From Terriglobia bacterium (GTDB taxonomy: Bacteria > Acidobacteriota > Terriglobia > Bryobacterales > Bryobacteraceae): DNA of 64,000 nt. Numbering within the stretch: position 1 is the first letter of the stretch; each line of letters starts with the position of its first letter. A program made the position numbers and the translations under genes. The notes under the pieces are model-generated. The model did not search any database. It had not been told where the DNA came from and worked only from the letters and a program-made list of their open reading frames with translations. Positions 34,833-43,929 of the stretch are shown here, one piece after another. Where the stretch lies: contig JAIQFK010000030.1 of assembly GCA_020073305.1 (NCBI GenBank), positions 1-64,000 of the forward strand, written 5' to 3'.

Positions 34833-35237
34833 GGACGGCTCCGGTAAACCGGCGCTTCACGGACGTTGCAAGAACTCGTAGCCCATGGCCATGACGTGGC
34901 TGCCGCGAGCCACTCTTGAAGAAGAACCCAGCCACCGTTTCGGGTTCTTGCAGCCGCGCCCGGACTCCACCGCTCATGCGCAACATGTCCCATCCTCTGC
35001 GCAAAGTATTTTGATGACCGGCAAGACTTAGGAAGAATGCGCCTTCACCGATCTTCACAACCCGAGTCGCAAAGGTCAACTGTCCATGGACCTTCTTTTG
35101 CGGCCCGGGGGCTGGCTAGAGCTGTACGGCGACAGTCCGCCGGTGCAGTTGGCCGCGAGTCTGACGCAGAGTCATCGCACGGCCCGGGCCCAACGGATTC
35201 TTGGCACGCCCGAGTCCCGTTAGCGCCCAAAAAAGGC
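34833..35237. other. Intergenic stretch without a convincing gene
   Basis: The 405 bases between the agarase-like gene and the lactonase-like gene hold only a 45-codon plus-strand frame (35086-35223) of unremarkable composition. I see no start signal, RNA gene or strong hairpin. Confidence 0.4.
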
Positions 35238-36506
35238 TTACGTGAGAAAGAGGATGATTGCCGGCGTGCCCACCGGGGTGTACTGGCCGGTAAAGGTAAG
35301 GCCGCCCGTTTGCCGGTTGATCCGGAAACTGGTGATGGCGTCGGCCCTCTGATTACATGAGTACAGAAAATTGCCGGTGGGATCGATATTGAAACTGCGC
35401 GGATAATCTCCTCGAGTCCATTCCTCGCCGGCGAACGTCAACGTGCCGCTGTGGCCGACGGAAAAGAAAGCGATACTGTCGTGAAGCCGGTCCGCCGCAT
35501 ACACGAATCTCCCATCGGGCGAGACCAGCACCTCAGACGTAAAGTTGGTGCCAGCGAAACCCCTCGGAAGGCTGGGAATGGTCTGTTTTGATGTCAGCTT
35601 TCCACGCGTGGCGTCGTAGTCAAACGTGACCAGCGTCGAACCCTCTTCCTGGAGCGAATACAACCAGCGGCCATTGGGATGAAAGGCGAAGTGACGCGGT
35701 CCGTCTCCCGGAGGCAGTGGCGTCGACACGGGATCATTGGCGGAAAGCGTGCCCTTTCGGACATCGAACCTCCAGACGAAGATCTGGTCCAGGGCCAGGT
35801 CGGTGGCCAGCACGAATTGGCCTGAGGGATCCGACTGGATCATGTGCGCGTGAGGATGATCGTGGCCGCTGATCGCAAAGCTGCCGGGAGGCGCACTGGT
35901 GGCATGCACGGGGCCTATGGCGCCCTGGCCTTTCTTGACATCGGTCGCCGGGCCGAGTTCGCCGTTCGGCCGGATGGTTAGCACCGCCACGGTCCCGCCG
36001 TGGTAGTTGGCGACGAGCGCATATTTGCCGGAGGCGTGGACGCTTAGGTGTGCCGGGCCTGCCCCCTGTGAGCTGACGGTATTGAGTAGCGTCAAATGCC
36101 CGTTCGAGCGATCGATCGAAAACGCGCTCACCGAGCCGGAGTCAGTGCCCTCAAAGTTCGAGATCTCGTTCGCCGCGTACAAGTGTGTTCGGGAGGGATC
36201 GAAAGCGAGCCACGAGGGGTTCGAGCCGGACGAAAAGCACTCGCGCTGCGACAGCGCTCCGGTTGCGCGGTCCATTTCAAACAGGTAAATGCCCTGGCCG
36301 TTCCCCTTGCTGCCCTCCGGCCCTTGCGGGTTACTGTAAGTGCCGACGTAGGCCAGGCTCGGCCCAATACTGAACGATCCGTGCTTGCGTTGGGCCTGTG
36401 CGAGCGCTCGCCGGGTAAGCGCCAGCGCCGCCGCGCCCTTCAGGAACCTGCGCCGCGAGGTGTTGCCGGGGCGGTCGTGCTCGCGTCTTACTTTATCCTG
36501 CGGCAT
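35238..36506 (-). CDS. Tat-exported lactonase-type seven-bladed propeller (6-phosphogluconolactonase-like)
   Basis: The 422-residue protein has a Tat leader (NTSRRRFLKGAAALALTRRALAQ). It then shows the Lactonase/Pgl propeller: AYVGTYSNPQGPEGSKGNGQGIYL, NPSWLAFDPSRTHLYAANE, GAGPAHLSVHASGKYALVANY, HPHAHMIQSDPSGQFVLATDLALDQ, GPRHFAFHPNGRWLYSLQEE, LVSPDGRFVYAADR and YPRSFNIDPTGNFLYSCNQ. These are the family's conserved blade motifs. Export makes a cytosolic pentose-phosphate role unlikely; a lactonase acting on sugar lactones outside is the usual guess. The frame reaches 36563, but ATG 36506 keeps the leader at a normal length. Confidence 0.85.
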   Translation of the reverse strand: MPQDKVRREHDRPGNTSRRRFLKGAAALALTRRALAQAQRKHGSFSIGPSLAYVGTYSNPQGPEGSKGNGQGIYLFEMDRATGALSQRECFSSGSNPSWLAFDPSRTHLYAANEISNFEGTDSGSVSAFSIDRSNGHLTLLNTVSSQGAGPAHLSVHASGKYALVANYHGGTVAVLTIRPNGELGPATDVKKGQGAIGPVHATSAPPGSFAISGHDHPHAHMIQSDPSGQFVLATDLALDQIFVWRFDVRKGTLSANDPVSTPLPPGDGPRHFAFHPNGRWLYSLQEEGSTLVTFDYDATRGKLTSKQTIPSLPRGFAGTNFTSEVLVSPDGRFVYAADRLHDSIAFFSVGHSGTLTFAGEEWTRGDYPRSFNIDPTGNFLYSCNQRADAITSFRINRQTGGLTFTGQYTPVGTPAIILFLT

Positions 36507-36655
36507 TGTTGATCTCAACCGAGCGGCCCTTTGGCTAATATCCTTCCGCCAAATGGAAGACATTTAGCACAGTGCTTAACCCTCTTGCAACATTGTCGGG
36601 CAAGAGGTCTTCGGGTAAATCCGGTTACGAGCGAATCCTGCTACGATTGCTCAAC

Positions 36656-37600
36656 ATGTCGAGGATGATGGTCTCGGGCGCGGCGGGTTTCCTGTTTTTT
36701 ACATATGCGCTGGGCAGCCTCGCCGCAGAAACACTCCAAGACACGCTTCAGGCGGCGAACGTGCCAACGCAGGCGTTTGCCGCGTCGGAGTTGAGCAGAA
36801 AGATCACGAGCTATGCCATATCCAACGATGACCCCTTCCTCCTTGCCTACTACATCGACGACGGATCCGGGCTGATTCGGCCTCCGCTAGACGTCATCCG
36901 ATATGACCGTGCGACAGGAGATCTGCAGCGTGCTGGCCTTCGAGACATAACTGCTCTTTTCCAACGCGAGATCCCCATGAGTTGCCTGGGATCTGCCCTC
37001 TCCATCCGCGAATATCGCGATACCATTTACATCGATACGCATGCCAATCCGTCAGCCGGCTGCGTCATTGTCCTCTCGTCGCGGCTCTCGTTCAAGGCTG
37101 CGCTCTCGGGTTGGCTGCTGGGATTACTGGGAGCAGACTACGCTATATTGCGCGGCAGCGAGGTTCACTTCATGTCTGTCCACCCCATGCACATCGAGGT
37201 TTTTGACCTGAAGCGGAATCATTTGGTGGAAGTCTATCCCTTTGAGAACGATGCGCAGCGCCGCCAGTTCTCACGTTTGATCCAGCCCCATGTCTCCGAG
37301 AAGTGGTGCATGGAGCACAACGCTCAGTGTGATCCTGAGAACTTTGACACCAATCTGAAAGGCCAATTGGTGGTGAACGAGGCTGCCAGGGTCTTCGGGT
37401 TCGAGGCGAAATTCGACGCCGCCGGTTTTGGCGATGCCGCGGAGAAGCAGGTGCCCCCGCGCACCGTCGCCTATATCTTTCGCGAACGTAATGGCACGTG
37501 GGACCACCGGGAACTCGAGAGTTTGTTCGGGGGGATGAGCGTCCAGGAACTAATCAGCCAAAAGCCCAATCTTGCTTTCGAGCCGCAGTCCGGCAAGTAG
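36656..37600 (+). CDS. Secreted protein of unknown family
   Basis: The 314-residue product starts at ATG 36656 (the frame is open from GTG 36572) with a signal peptide MMVSGAAGFLFFTYALGSLAAE. The mature part is mixed alpha/beta, with LLAYYIDDGSGLIRPPLDVIRYDRATG, SALSIREYRDTIYIDTHANPSAGCVIVLS, and VHPMHIEVFDLKRNHLVEVYPFEND. The paired phrases describing displayed data and Cys residues in EKWCMEHNAQCDPENF suggest a stable extracellular fold. I do not recognise the family. It is divergent from the lactonase gene. Confidence 0.6.
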   Translation: MSRMMVSGAAGFLFFTYALGSLAAETLQDTLQAANVPTQAFAASELSRKITSYAISNDDPFLLAYYIDDGSGLIRPPLDVIRYDRATGDLQRAGLRDITALFQREIPMSCLGSALSIREYRDTIYIDTHANPSAGCVIVLSSRLSFKAALSGWLLGLLGADYAILRGSEVHFMSVHPMHIEVFDLKRNHLVEVYPFENDAQRRQFSRLIQPHVSEKWCMEHNAQCDPENFDTNLKGQLVVNEAARVFGFEAKFDAAGFGDAAEKQVPPRTVAYIFRERNGTWDHRELESLFGGMSVQELISQKPNLAFEPQSGK

Positions 37601-37637
37601 CGGTTGGCAGCGCTACCGCGAACCTCCGCCGGAACCG

Positions 37638-39923
37638 TCAGCCGATCTTACTGGCCAGCTCCCGAATCTTCGCTGCCTCATTCGCGGACGGATGGTTGGC
37701 GAGCGCCGCTCCCAGTTCAGTCCTGGCTGCCGCTTTGTCGCCGGTTTCAAGCAGTGCCATCCCCAAATGATAGTGGAACGTCGGGTTGTTGGGATACTTC
37801 TGCACCAGGCCCGAAAAGGTTCGGACGGCGCTGTCGCGCATTCCCTTTTTCAAGTAAACGTAGCCGATGGTGTCGGAGAAACTGGACTGAGAGGGAAACT
37901 TCTGAGCCGCGCGCTGGGCAAGGCTCAGGGCCTCATCCAAGTCACCGCCGGTTTCCGCCAGAAGAAATGCCAGATTGTTCATGGTAGCCCAGCTGTCCGG
38001 ATGCAATTTCAGCAGGTTCCGGTACTGCGTTTGAGCTTCGTCCCTTTGTCCCGTTCTGTCCAGCGCCACGGCCAGCAGGAACCCGGACACCGGATCCTGG
38101 GGAGACAATGCCTGTGCCTCCCGATACAGGGCGATGGCGCTGCTGTTATCGCCTTTGAGCTCGTAGACCTCTCCCAAGCGCACCCGCAGCGGGACGGACT
38201 GCGATTCGCTGGCCAGGAGTTTTTTGAACTCCGCAATGGCCAAATCGTATTGACCCGCGGCGACCGCGGTATTGGCTAACTGCTCGCGAAGCATCAGAGA
38301 GTCGGGCGATTTCTGCAAGGCGCCGTTTAAGAGCTCAATGGCCTTTGCAAACTGGCGCTCGGACGAGGATGCGGCGGCCAGGCCCGACACGGCTCGCGGG
38401 TCATTCCCGCCCAGTTTCCCAAATATCTCTTTAGCCTCCTGGTACTTTTTCTCCGAGAGGGCTACAAGTCCCAGCTCCAGCCTGGGCTCTGCATATTGGG
38501 GAAAATCCCGGCTCAACTGGGTCAGTTCGGTGCGTGCCGATGCCTTGTTGCCCGAACTAAACAGAGCAACGGCATGTAGCATTCGGGCTCTGGGGTCATT
38601 TGGCCGCAAAGAAAGGATCTCGGAGGCTTGCTGCATCGCTTCACTGTTCCGGTGCTGGCTCAAATTGATGGCTGCCAGTTGGAATCGTGCTTCCACAAAG
38701 TCCTTACGCCTGGCGACCGCTTCCTGGAACTGTTTCCGCGCCGTCTCCTGGTCCCCTTTCAGCCGGCTGGCCCGGCCCATCTGAAACCATAGCAACGGGT
38801 CTTCAGGGTGCAGGGCAGATAGTGCCGTGAATTCGCGCAAGGCTTTGTCTACGTTTCCCGGTTGGCGGCTGTCGAGCCACAGGCTGGCACGCACACGCAG
38901 CGCGCTCTCGTCCTTCGGCTGCTCCTTCAAAATCTGCTCGACCGAACTGGATGCTTCGGTCTTCTTCCCTTGGGCCAGCAACGCGTCTGTGATCCGTTTT
39001 TGACAAGCGATGTTGTCTTGCGGATTGGCCCGCGCAGCCTCCTGGTAATATCGGATCGCCTCCGCGAAGTTCCGGATGTTCATGTAAAAGTCGCCAACCT
39101 GGAACGGGGCGTTCGGGAAATCCTTCCGGTTGTCCAGCAGCCTGCCGAGCGTAGCGCTCATCTCCGCGGACTTGTGCAGGCGGTTATAATGAAGGCCCAG
39201 TTGCAGGATGTAATCTGCTTGTTTCGGATTGTTTTTTACCTTCGTCTTTAGAATGTTCTCCGCATCGGCAATCCGGTTTGCCTTGAAGTACCAACCATAG
39301 AGTTGGTCGTAAACTGGGCCGTAAGTCTTGTTCCGTGCAATGAGGTCCAACGCGACCGCTTCTGCTTCCTGAGACTGGCCGTTCTGGTACAGAGTGTCCG
39401 CCAGGGCCGTTGTGAGAGCCGGGTCCGCAGGCTTCACCTGGAGCGCCTTGCGGAAGGAAGCGATCGCCTCCTCGGGCTTCCGGTCTGTGCGCGCGAGGAG
39501 CGCCTTGAACCGCAGTCCGTCGAAGGAATCGGGATTCTTAGCGAGGAGTCTGTCCGCCAACCGCGTGATTTGGTCGTAGAGTTGTTGCGGGTGATGTGGG
39601 TCCCGCAAATAGGAGTTGAGACATAAATCCCCCAGCTTCCCCTTGGCATCTTCATTATCGGGAAGCAGTTCTACGGCTTGCATCAACGCCGCGTACGCCT
39701 GGTTTGCGTCACCCTGCTTTATGGCCGTCAGCCCTAAGCGGTAATAAGCCTCCCCGAATCGGGAATCTTTCTGGATGGCCTTACGATAGTTGATGGACGC
39801 ATCCGCATACTTGCCCGCTTCGAAGAGCTTGTTTCCCCTGGCGATGTAGCTTTGCTTATCGGTGCATGCTGAAAGCGCAACGAAACAGGCCACGGCTGCA
39901 CAAATCTCCACGACGCGTCTCAT
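37638..39923 (-). CDS. TPR lipoprotein resembling PEP-CTERM-system PrsT
   Basis: The 761-residue protein has a lipoprotein signal (MRRVVEICAAVACFVALSAC) with lipobox LSAC, giving the start at 39923. At least fifteen TPR units follow, from YIARGNKLFEAGKYADASINY through SWATMNNLAFLLAETGGDLDEALSLAQRAAQ to PTFHYHLGMALLETGDKAAARTEL. Length and layout resemble TIGR02917 TPR lipoproteins linked to exopolysaccharide and PEP-CTERM sorting. No exosortase or EPS gene is adjacent, so this link is only by likeness. It is convergent with the preceding secreted protein. Confidence 0.8.
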   Translation of the reverse strand: MRRVVEICAAVACFVALSACTDKQSYIARGNKLFEAGKYADASINYRKAIQKDSRFGEAYYRLGLTAIKQGDANQAYAALMQAVELLPDNEDAKGKLGDLCLNSYLRDPHHPQQLYDQITRLADRLLAKNPDSFDGLRFKALLARTDRKPEEAIASFRKALQVKPADPALTTALADTLYQNGQSQEAEAVALDLIARNKTYGPVYDQLYGWYFKANRIADAENILKTKVKNNPKQADYILQLGLHYNRLHKSAEMSATLGRLLDNRKDFPNAPFQVGDFYMNIRNFAEAIRYYQEAARANPQDNIACQKRITDALLAQGKKTEASSSVEQILKEQPKDESALRVRASLWLDSRQPGNVDKALREFTALSALHPEDPLLWFQMGRASRLKGDQETARKQFQEAVARRKDFVEARFQLAAINLSQHRNSEAMQQASEILSLRPNDPRARMLHAVALFSSGNKASARTELTQLSRDFPQYAEPRLELGLVALSEKKYQEAKEIFGKLGGNDPRAVSGLAAASSSERQFAKAIELLNGALQKSPDSLMLREQLANTAVAAGQYDLAIAEFKKLLASESQSVPLRVRLGEVYELKGDNSSAIALYREAQALSPQDPVSGFLLAVALDRTGQRDEAQTQYRNLLKLHPDSWATMNNLAFLLAETGGDLDEALSLAQRAAQKFPSQSSFSDTIGYVYLKKGMRDSAVRTFSGLVQKYPNNPTFHYHLGMALLETGDKAAARTELGAALANHPSANEAAKIRELASKIG

Positions 39924-40303
39924 GAGACTAATTTTCTCATTCGGCTCTCCCAATTACAAAGGCCGGCACGCAATTCGGACAATCCAGCCCGACGGTTAGC
40001 ATCGCATGTATGACACTAGTTAATGCAGATTTAATACCTTGCCAACAATTCTCAAAGTTTCACTTTACAGTCGCGACAAATCATGCTGGTGTCCGGGCGG
40101 GTTTGGCGCAGTTACTATCACAAAGGGCATTCTTATCGATCGAGGCGGGAATCGGGCTGCAGTGGCATTTCTTTCGTCGCGGGCCAGAAACTGGTCGTTG
40201 AGGATGGCCCTCGCGAGATTCGTAACGCACTTTCCTTCTCCTTTCCAGGTCTGTTTAGTCCCTGTACTCTGCGCGGTGATATCATCCACCAAGATCCACC
40301 GCC
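39924..40303. other. Divergent promoter region between TPR lipoprotein and rhamnose isomerase
   Basis: This 380-base region has several open frames of low quality and no clear gene. It must contain the promoters of both flanking genes; I find no consensus boxes strong enough to mark. Confidence 0.4.
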
Positions 40304-41497
40304 ATGATCACCACACGACAATTGGAACAAGCCCGCGCGGCTCTCGACGGCTTCACCATTGAATTGCCCTCCTGGGGGTTCGCCAACACGGGGACCCGGT
40401 TCGGTAAGTTCATCCAGCCCTCCGCGGCCACAACCACGGCAGAGAAGGTCGCCGACGCCGGCGCGGTTCACCGATTCACCGGCTGCTGCCCGAGCGTAGC
40501 CGTCCACGTCCTCTGGGACTTTCCGAACGGCGCGGCCGGCGTGCCTGTCGTCATGAAGTCCGCCGCGCAAAATGGCGTGCGCATAGGCGCCATCAATCCC
40601 AACGTATTCCAGGACCAGTGCTACAAGAACGGGTCGCTCGGCAACCCCGATCCCGAGGTGCGCAAAACGGCCTTGTCTCACATCCTCGATTCGGTCGAGA
40701 TTCAAAACGCCACCGGATCGCGTGACCTTTCGCTTTGGTTCGCCGATGGAATCAGCTACCCAGGTACCGGCTCCATCCGCGCCCGAAAGAACGCGTTCAT
40801 CGAAGGGCTGAAGACAGTGCACACCGCGCTGAGCGGCGATCAGCGGATGCTGGTGGAGTACAAACCATTCGAACCAGCCTTCTATGCCACCGACATCGCC
40901 GATTGGGGAATGTCGTACATCTACTGCAAGCATTCGGGGCCGCGGGCGAAGGTGCTGGTGGACACTGGCCACCACTACCAGACGCAGAACATCGAGCAGA
41001 TCGTGGCGTGGCTGCTCAGTGAGAACATGCTGGGCGGTTTCCATTTCAACGACCGCCGTTACGCCGATGACGATCTCACCCTGGGCTGCATGGATCCCTA
41101 TCAGGTCTTTCGCATTTTCCACGAGATTTGCTATTTCACCTGGGAAACCGGGAAGGCTCCCGACATCGCTTACATGGTGGACCAAAGCCATAACCTGAAG
41201 AACAAGATCGAGGAGACGATTCAAACTTCGAACAACGCGCAGGAGCTGTTTGCGAAGGCGTCGCTGGTGGATCACGAGAGGCTGGCTGCCCGCCAGGCGA
41301 AAGGGGAACTGATCGACGCCGAGGAGACGCTGCGCGAAGCCTTCTTTGCCGACGTCCGGCCACTCATGCGTGATTGGCGGAAGTCCAAAGGGCTGCCGGA
41401 GGATCCCCTCGCCGCCTTCCGCGAAAGCGGCTACCTGCAAAAGGCGGAGAAAGAGCGCGCCGAAAGGAACCAGAGCGCGGTGTCGAGCTACGCCTGA
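40304..41497 (+). CDS. rhaI: L-rhamnose isomerase, RhaI type
   Basis: The 397-residue protein matches the Pseudomonas stutzeri-type L-rhamnose isomerase (xylose-isomerase-like TIM barrel). Visible marks are ELPSWGFANTGTRFGKFIQP at the start, TGCCPSVAVHVLWDFPNG, GAINPNVFQDQCYKNGSLGN, RMLVEYKPFEPAFY (metal-binding Glu), VDTGHHYQTQNIEQIVAWLL, and GGFHFNDRRYADDDLTLGCMDP (metal His/Asp). It interconverts L-rhamnose and L-rhamnulose in the cytoplasm. The symbol follows the family name used for this type and is not RhaA. It is the first gene of a pair with the GH78 gene nine bases on, inside a rhamnose region. Confidence 0.9.
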   Translation: MITTRQLEQARAALDGFTIELPSWGFANTGTRFGKFIQPSAATTTAEKVADAGAVHRFTGCCPSVAVHVLWDFPNGAAGVPVVMKSAAQNGVRIGAINPNVFQDQCYKNGSLGNPDPEVRKTALSHILDSVEIQNATGSRDLSLWFADGISYPGTGSIRARKNAFIEGLKTVHTALSGDQRMLVEYKPFEPAFYATDIADWGMSYIYCKHSGPRAKVLVDTGHHYQTQNIEQIVAWLLSENMLGGFHFNDRRYADDDLTLGCMDPYQVFRIFHEICYFTWETGKAPDIAYMVDQSHNLKNKIEETIQTSNNAQELFAKASLVDHERLAARQAKGELIDAEETLREAFFADVRPLMRDWRKSKGLPEDPLAAFRESGYLQKAEKERAERNQSAVSSYA

Positions 41498-41506
41498 GGA
41501 GCCGCC

Positions 41507-43879
41507 ATGTCCAGGGTTCGTTTCTTACTTGCTATCCTGCCGGTTCTCTCGGCCGGCCTGAGCGATGGCACGCCGCTCCAGGACTGGGCACACAGCCGCT
41601 GGAAAGCCCAGTGGATCTCGTGCCCTGACGCGCCCGAGCGCGATGCGGGGGTCTTTCACTTTCGCAAATCGGTCAGCCTGCCGGACCAACCGAAGAATTT
41701 TGTCATCCACGTCAGCGCCGACAATCACTTCATTCTTTTCGTGAACGGCTCTCGTGTGGGGATCGGGCCGGCCTCGGGCGACCTCGCTCACTGGCGATAC
41801 GAAACGTTCGATCTCGCGCCCATGATGCACAAAGGAGAAAACGTCATCGCGGCCACGGTCTGGAATTTCGGCACCAGCACTCCGGTCGCACAGATGAGTT
41901 CCCAAACGGGCTTCGTTCTTCAGGGTGACGGGGAACCGGAGCAGGCGGCCAACACCGACGCCTCGTGGCAAGTCGAGATCGAAAACGGGCATGGCATTCT
42001 GGCCGTCAATTTCATGGCATTGCTCCAAAGCTATTACGCAGGGCCGCCCGGCGAACTGATCGACGCGCGCAAATACGACTGGAGCTGGAATAGCGCGCAA
42101 GGTGGCGCTCCAGGAACGTGGAAGAAGGCTAAACTGATCGGTCCGGCTGCTGCGCGTGGCACCACCGATAGTCCGACCATCTGGATGCTCATTCCGGATG
42201 CGCTGCCGCAGATGGAGATGACACGGATCCCGGCCGGCCACGTCGTCTCTTCGAAAGGCACGACACCGGCAAATCCGCAGGGGGCGTTCACGGTTGCGGC
42301 CCACTCCAAAGCCTCGGTGCTTCTGGATGCAGGTGCGCTGACCACTGCCTACCCCGAATTGACGGTGAGTGGCGGCTCGGGCTCCCACGTGCGCGTCACT
42401 TATGCCGAGGCGCTGGTCGACGACCACGGACAAAAGGGGAATCGCAACGAAGTCGCGGGAAGGCACATTCTTGGAACGTACGATGAGCTGATCGCCGACG
42501 GCGGTCACCATACATTCGCGCCCCTGATCTGGCGAACGTGGCGCTTCTCGCAGATCGATGTGACTACCGGCGACCAGGCCATCACCATCCAGCCGCCGGC
42601 CGCATGGTTCACCGCCTATCCGTTCCACGAACAAGCACAATTTGCTGCGAGCGATCCGGAATTATCGAAGATCTGGGAAGTCGGCTGGCACACCGCCCGG
42701 CTCTGCGCGCACGACACGTACATGGACACCCCGTATTGGGAGCGGTTGCAGTATGTGGGCGACACGCGCCTGCAGTCGCTGATTTCTTATGCCGTTGCCG
42801 GCGATGACCGGCTGGCCCGCCAGGCCATCGACACTCTCGATGACTCGCGCATTCCCGACGGCATCACGCAGAGCCGCTACCCCTCCGCGCTGCCGCAGAT
42901 GATTTCTCCGTTTGCGCTGATGTGGGTGGGCATGGTGCACGACTTCTGGATGCATCGCGACGATCCGGAATTCGTGCGCCGGCATCTGGCCGGCACGCGG
43001 ACCGTACTGGACTGGTTCATTCACTACCAACGGTCCGACGGGCTGATGGGCCTGCTGCCGTGGTGGAGTTTTGTCGACTGGACCGAGGATTTCATCGACG
43101 GCGTGCCGCCGCAGGAGGCTGACGGCGGGTCTGCGCCAATCACCCTTCAATTCATGGAAGCCTTGCGCAACGCGGCGAATCTGGAGCAGCAGTTCGGAGA
43201 CGCCGTGCGATCCCGAATGTACAGAGAACGCGCCGGCAAAGCCGCTGACGGTCTGCGGCGGTTCTGCTGGAACCAGCAGTACGGCTTGATGGCGGATACA
43301 CCGCGGCAGACGCACTACAGCCAGCATGCCAATGCCCTGGCCGTGTGGCTCGACGTGGTTCCGCCCGAACAGCAGAAGGCGGTCATGAACAAAGTTTTGG
43401 CTGGGAATGACGGAGCGACTCGCCCCGCGATGTCAAAGACGAGTTACTACTTCACCTACTACGTGACGCGCGCTCTGGAGCATTGCGGGCTGGCAGACCG
43501 GTACCTTTCCACACTGGCGCCGTGGCGCAAAATGCTGGCGCTCGGCCTCTCCACGTGGGCGGAAAATCCCGAGCCGACACGTTCCGATTCCCACGCATGG
43601 AGCGCGCATCCGAATTACGACTTGTTGCGACTGGTCGCCGGCATCCGCTCCGCCGCGCCCGGATTCTCCGAGGTCATCATTGAGCCTCACCTGGGTACGT
43701 TGCAGAGCGTGAAAGCCTCCATGCCGCACCCCAAAGGACGCGTCGATGTCTCGTTCGCCGTGTCAGCCAGCGGAACGGAGGCGAGCATCCACTGTCCTGA
43801 TGGCGTGCCGTCCAAGCTGATCTGGCAGGGGAAGACGTACCCGTTGCACGCCGGAGAGCAGAGTCTGCGGCTGCCGTGA
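41507..43879 (+). CDS. Secreted alpha-L-rhamnosidase-like GH78 protein (shorter form)
   Basis: The 790-residue protein has a signal peptide (FLLAILPVLSAGLSDG) and GAGGAG five bases before its ATG. An N-terminal lectin-like domain (FRKSVSLPDQPKNFVIHVSA, YKLFVNG-like FILFVNGSRVGIGP) precedes the (alpha/alpha)6 barrel. The latter has DTYMDTPYWERLQYVGDTRL, the GH78 segment with acidic catalytic candidates, and LIDWFI/LMGLLPWWSFVDWTED. A C-terminal beta domain ends in WQGKTYPLHAGEQSLRLP. It removes terminal L-rhamnose from oligosaccharides or plant glycosides. Neighbour of rhaI in a probable operon; at the end of the pair lies a hairpin. Confidence 0.85.
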   Translation: MSRVRFLLAILPVLSAGLSDGTPLQDWAHSRWKAQWISCPDAPERDAGVFHFRKSVSLPDQPKNFVIHVSADNHFILFVNGSRVGIGPASGDLAHWRYETFDLAPMMHKGENVIAATVWNFGTSTPVAQMSSQTGFVLQGDGEPEQAANTDASWQVEIENGHGILAVNFMALLQSYYAGPPGELIDARKYDWSWNSAQGGAPGTWKKAKLIGPAAARGTTDSPTIWMLIPDALPQMEMTRIPAGHVVSSKGTTPANPQGAFTVAAHSKASVLLDAGALTTAYPELTVSGGSGSHVRVTYAEALVDDHGQKGNRNEVAGRHILGTYDELIADGGHHTFAPLIWRTWRFSQIDVTTGDQAITIQPPAAWFTAYPFHEQAQFAASDPELSKIWEVGWHTARLCAHDTYMDTPYWERLQYVGDTRLQSLISYAVAGDDRLARQAIDTLDDSRIPDGITQSRYPSALPQMISPFALMWVGMVHDFWMHRDDPEFVRRHLAGTRTVLDWFIHYQRSDGLMGLLPWWSFVDWTEDFIDGVPPQEADGGSAPITLQFMEALRNAANLEQQFGDAVRSRMYRERAGKAADGLRRFCWNQQYGLMADTPRQTHYSQHANALAVWLDVVPPEQQKAVMNKVLAGNDGATRPAMSKTSYYFTYYVTRALEHCGLADRYLSTLAPWRKMLALGLSTWAENPEPTRSDSHAWSAHPNYDLLRLVAGIRSAAPGFSEVIIEPHLGTLQSVKASMPHPKGRVDVSFAVSASGTEASIHCPDGVPSKLIWQGKTYPLHAGEQSLRLP

Positions 43880-43886
43880 ATCAATT

Positions 43887-43917
43887 CGTAGTGGCCGGGC
43901 ATGCCCCGGCCACTACG
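43887..43917. terminator. 13-bp perfect hairpin between convergent genes
   Basis: CGTAGTGGCCGGG (43887-43899) pairs with CCCGGCCACTACG (43905-43917) around a 5-base loop. It stands between the stops of the GH78 gene and the convergent RhaT gene, so it can act as a two-way terminator, though no T-tract follows. A REP-like dispersed element is the alternative. Confidence 0.55.
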
Positions 43918-43929
43918 GACAACTGCTCG

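Noticed and set aside
35086-35223. 45-codon plus-strand frame between glycosidase and lactonase genes
   Set aside because: Too short, no ribosome site and no recognised homologue.
40133-41440. Long minus-strand frame of 435 codons opposite rhaI
   Set aside because: Its translation has no family resemblance and it mirrors a clear isomerase gene, as is common in GC-rich DNA.
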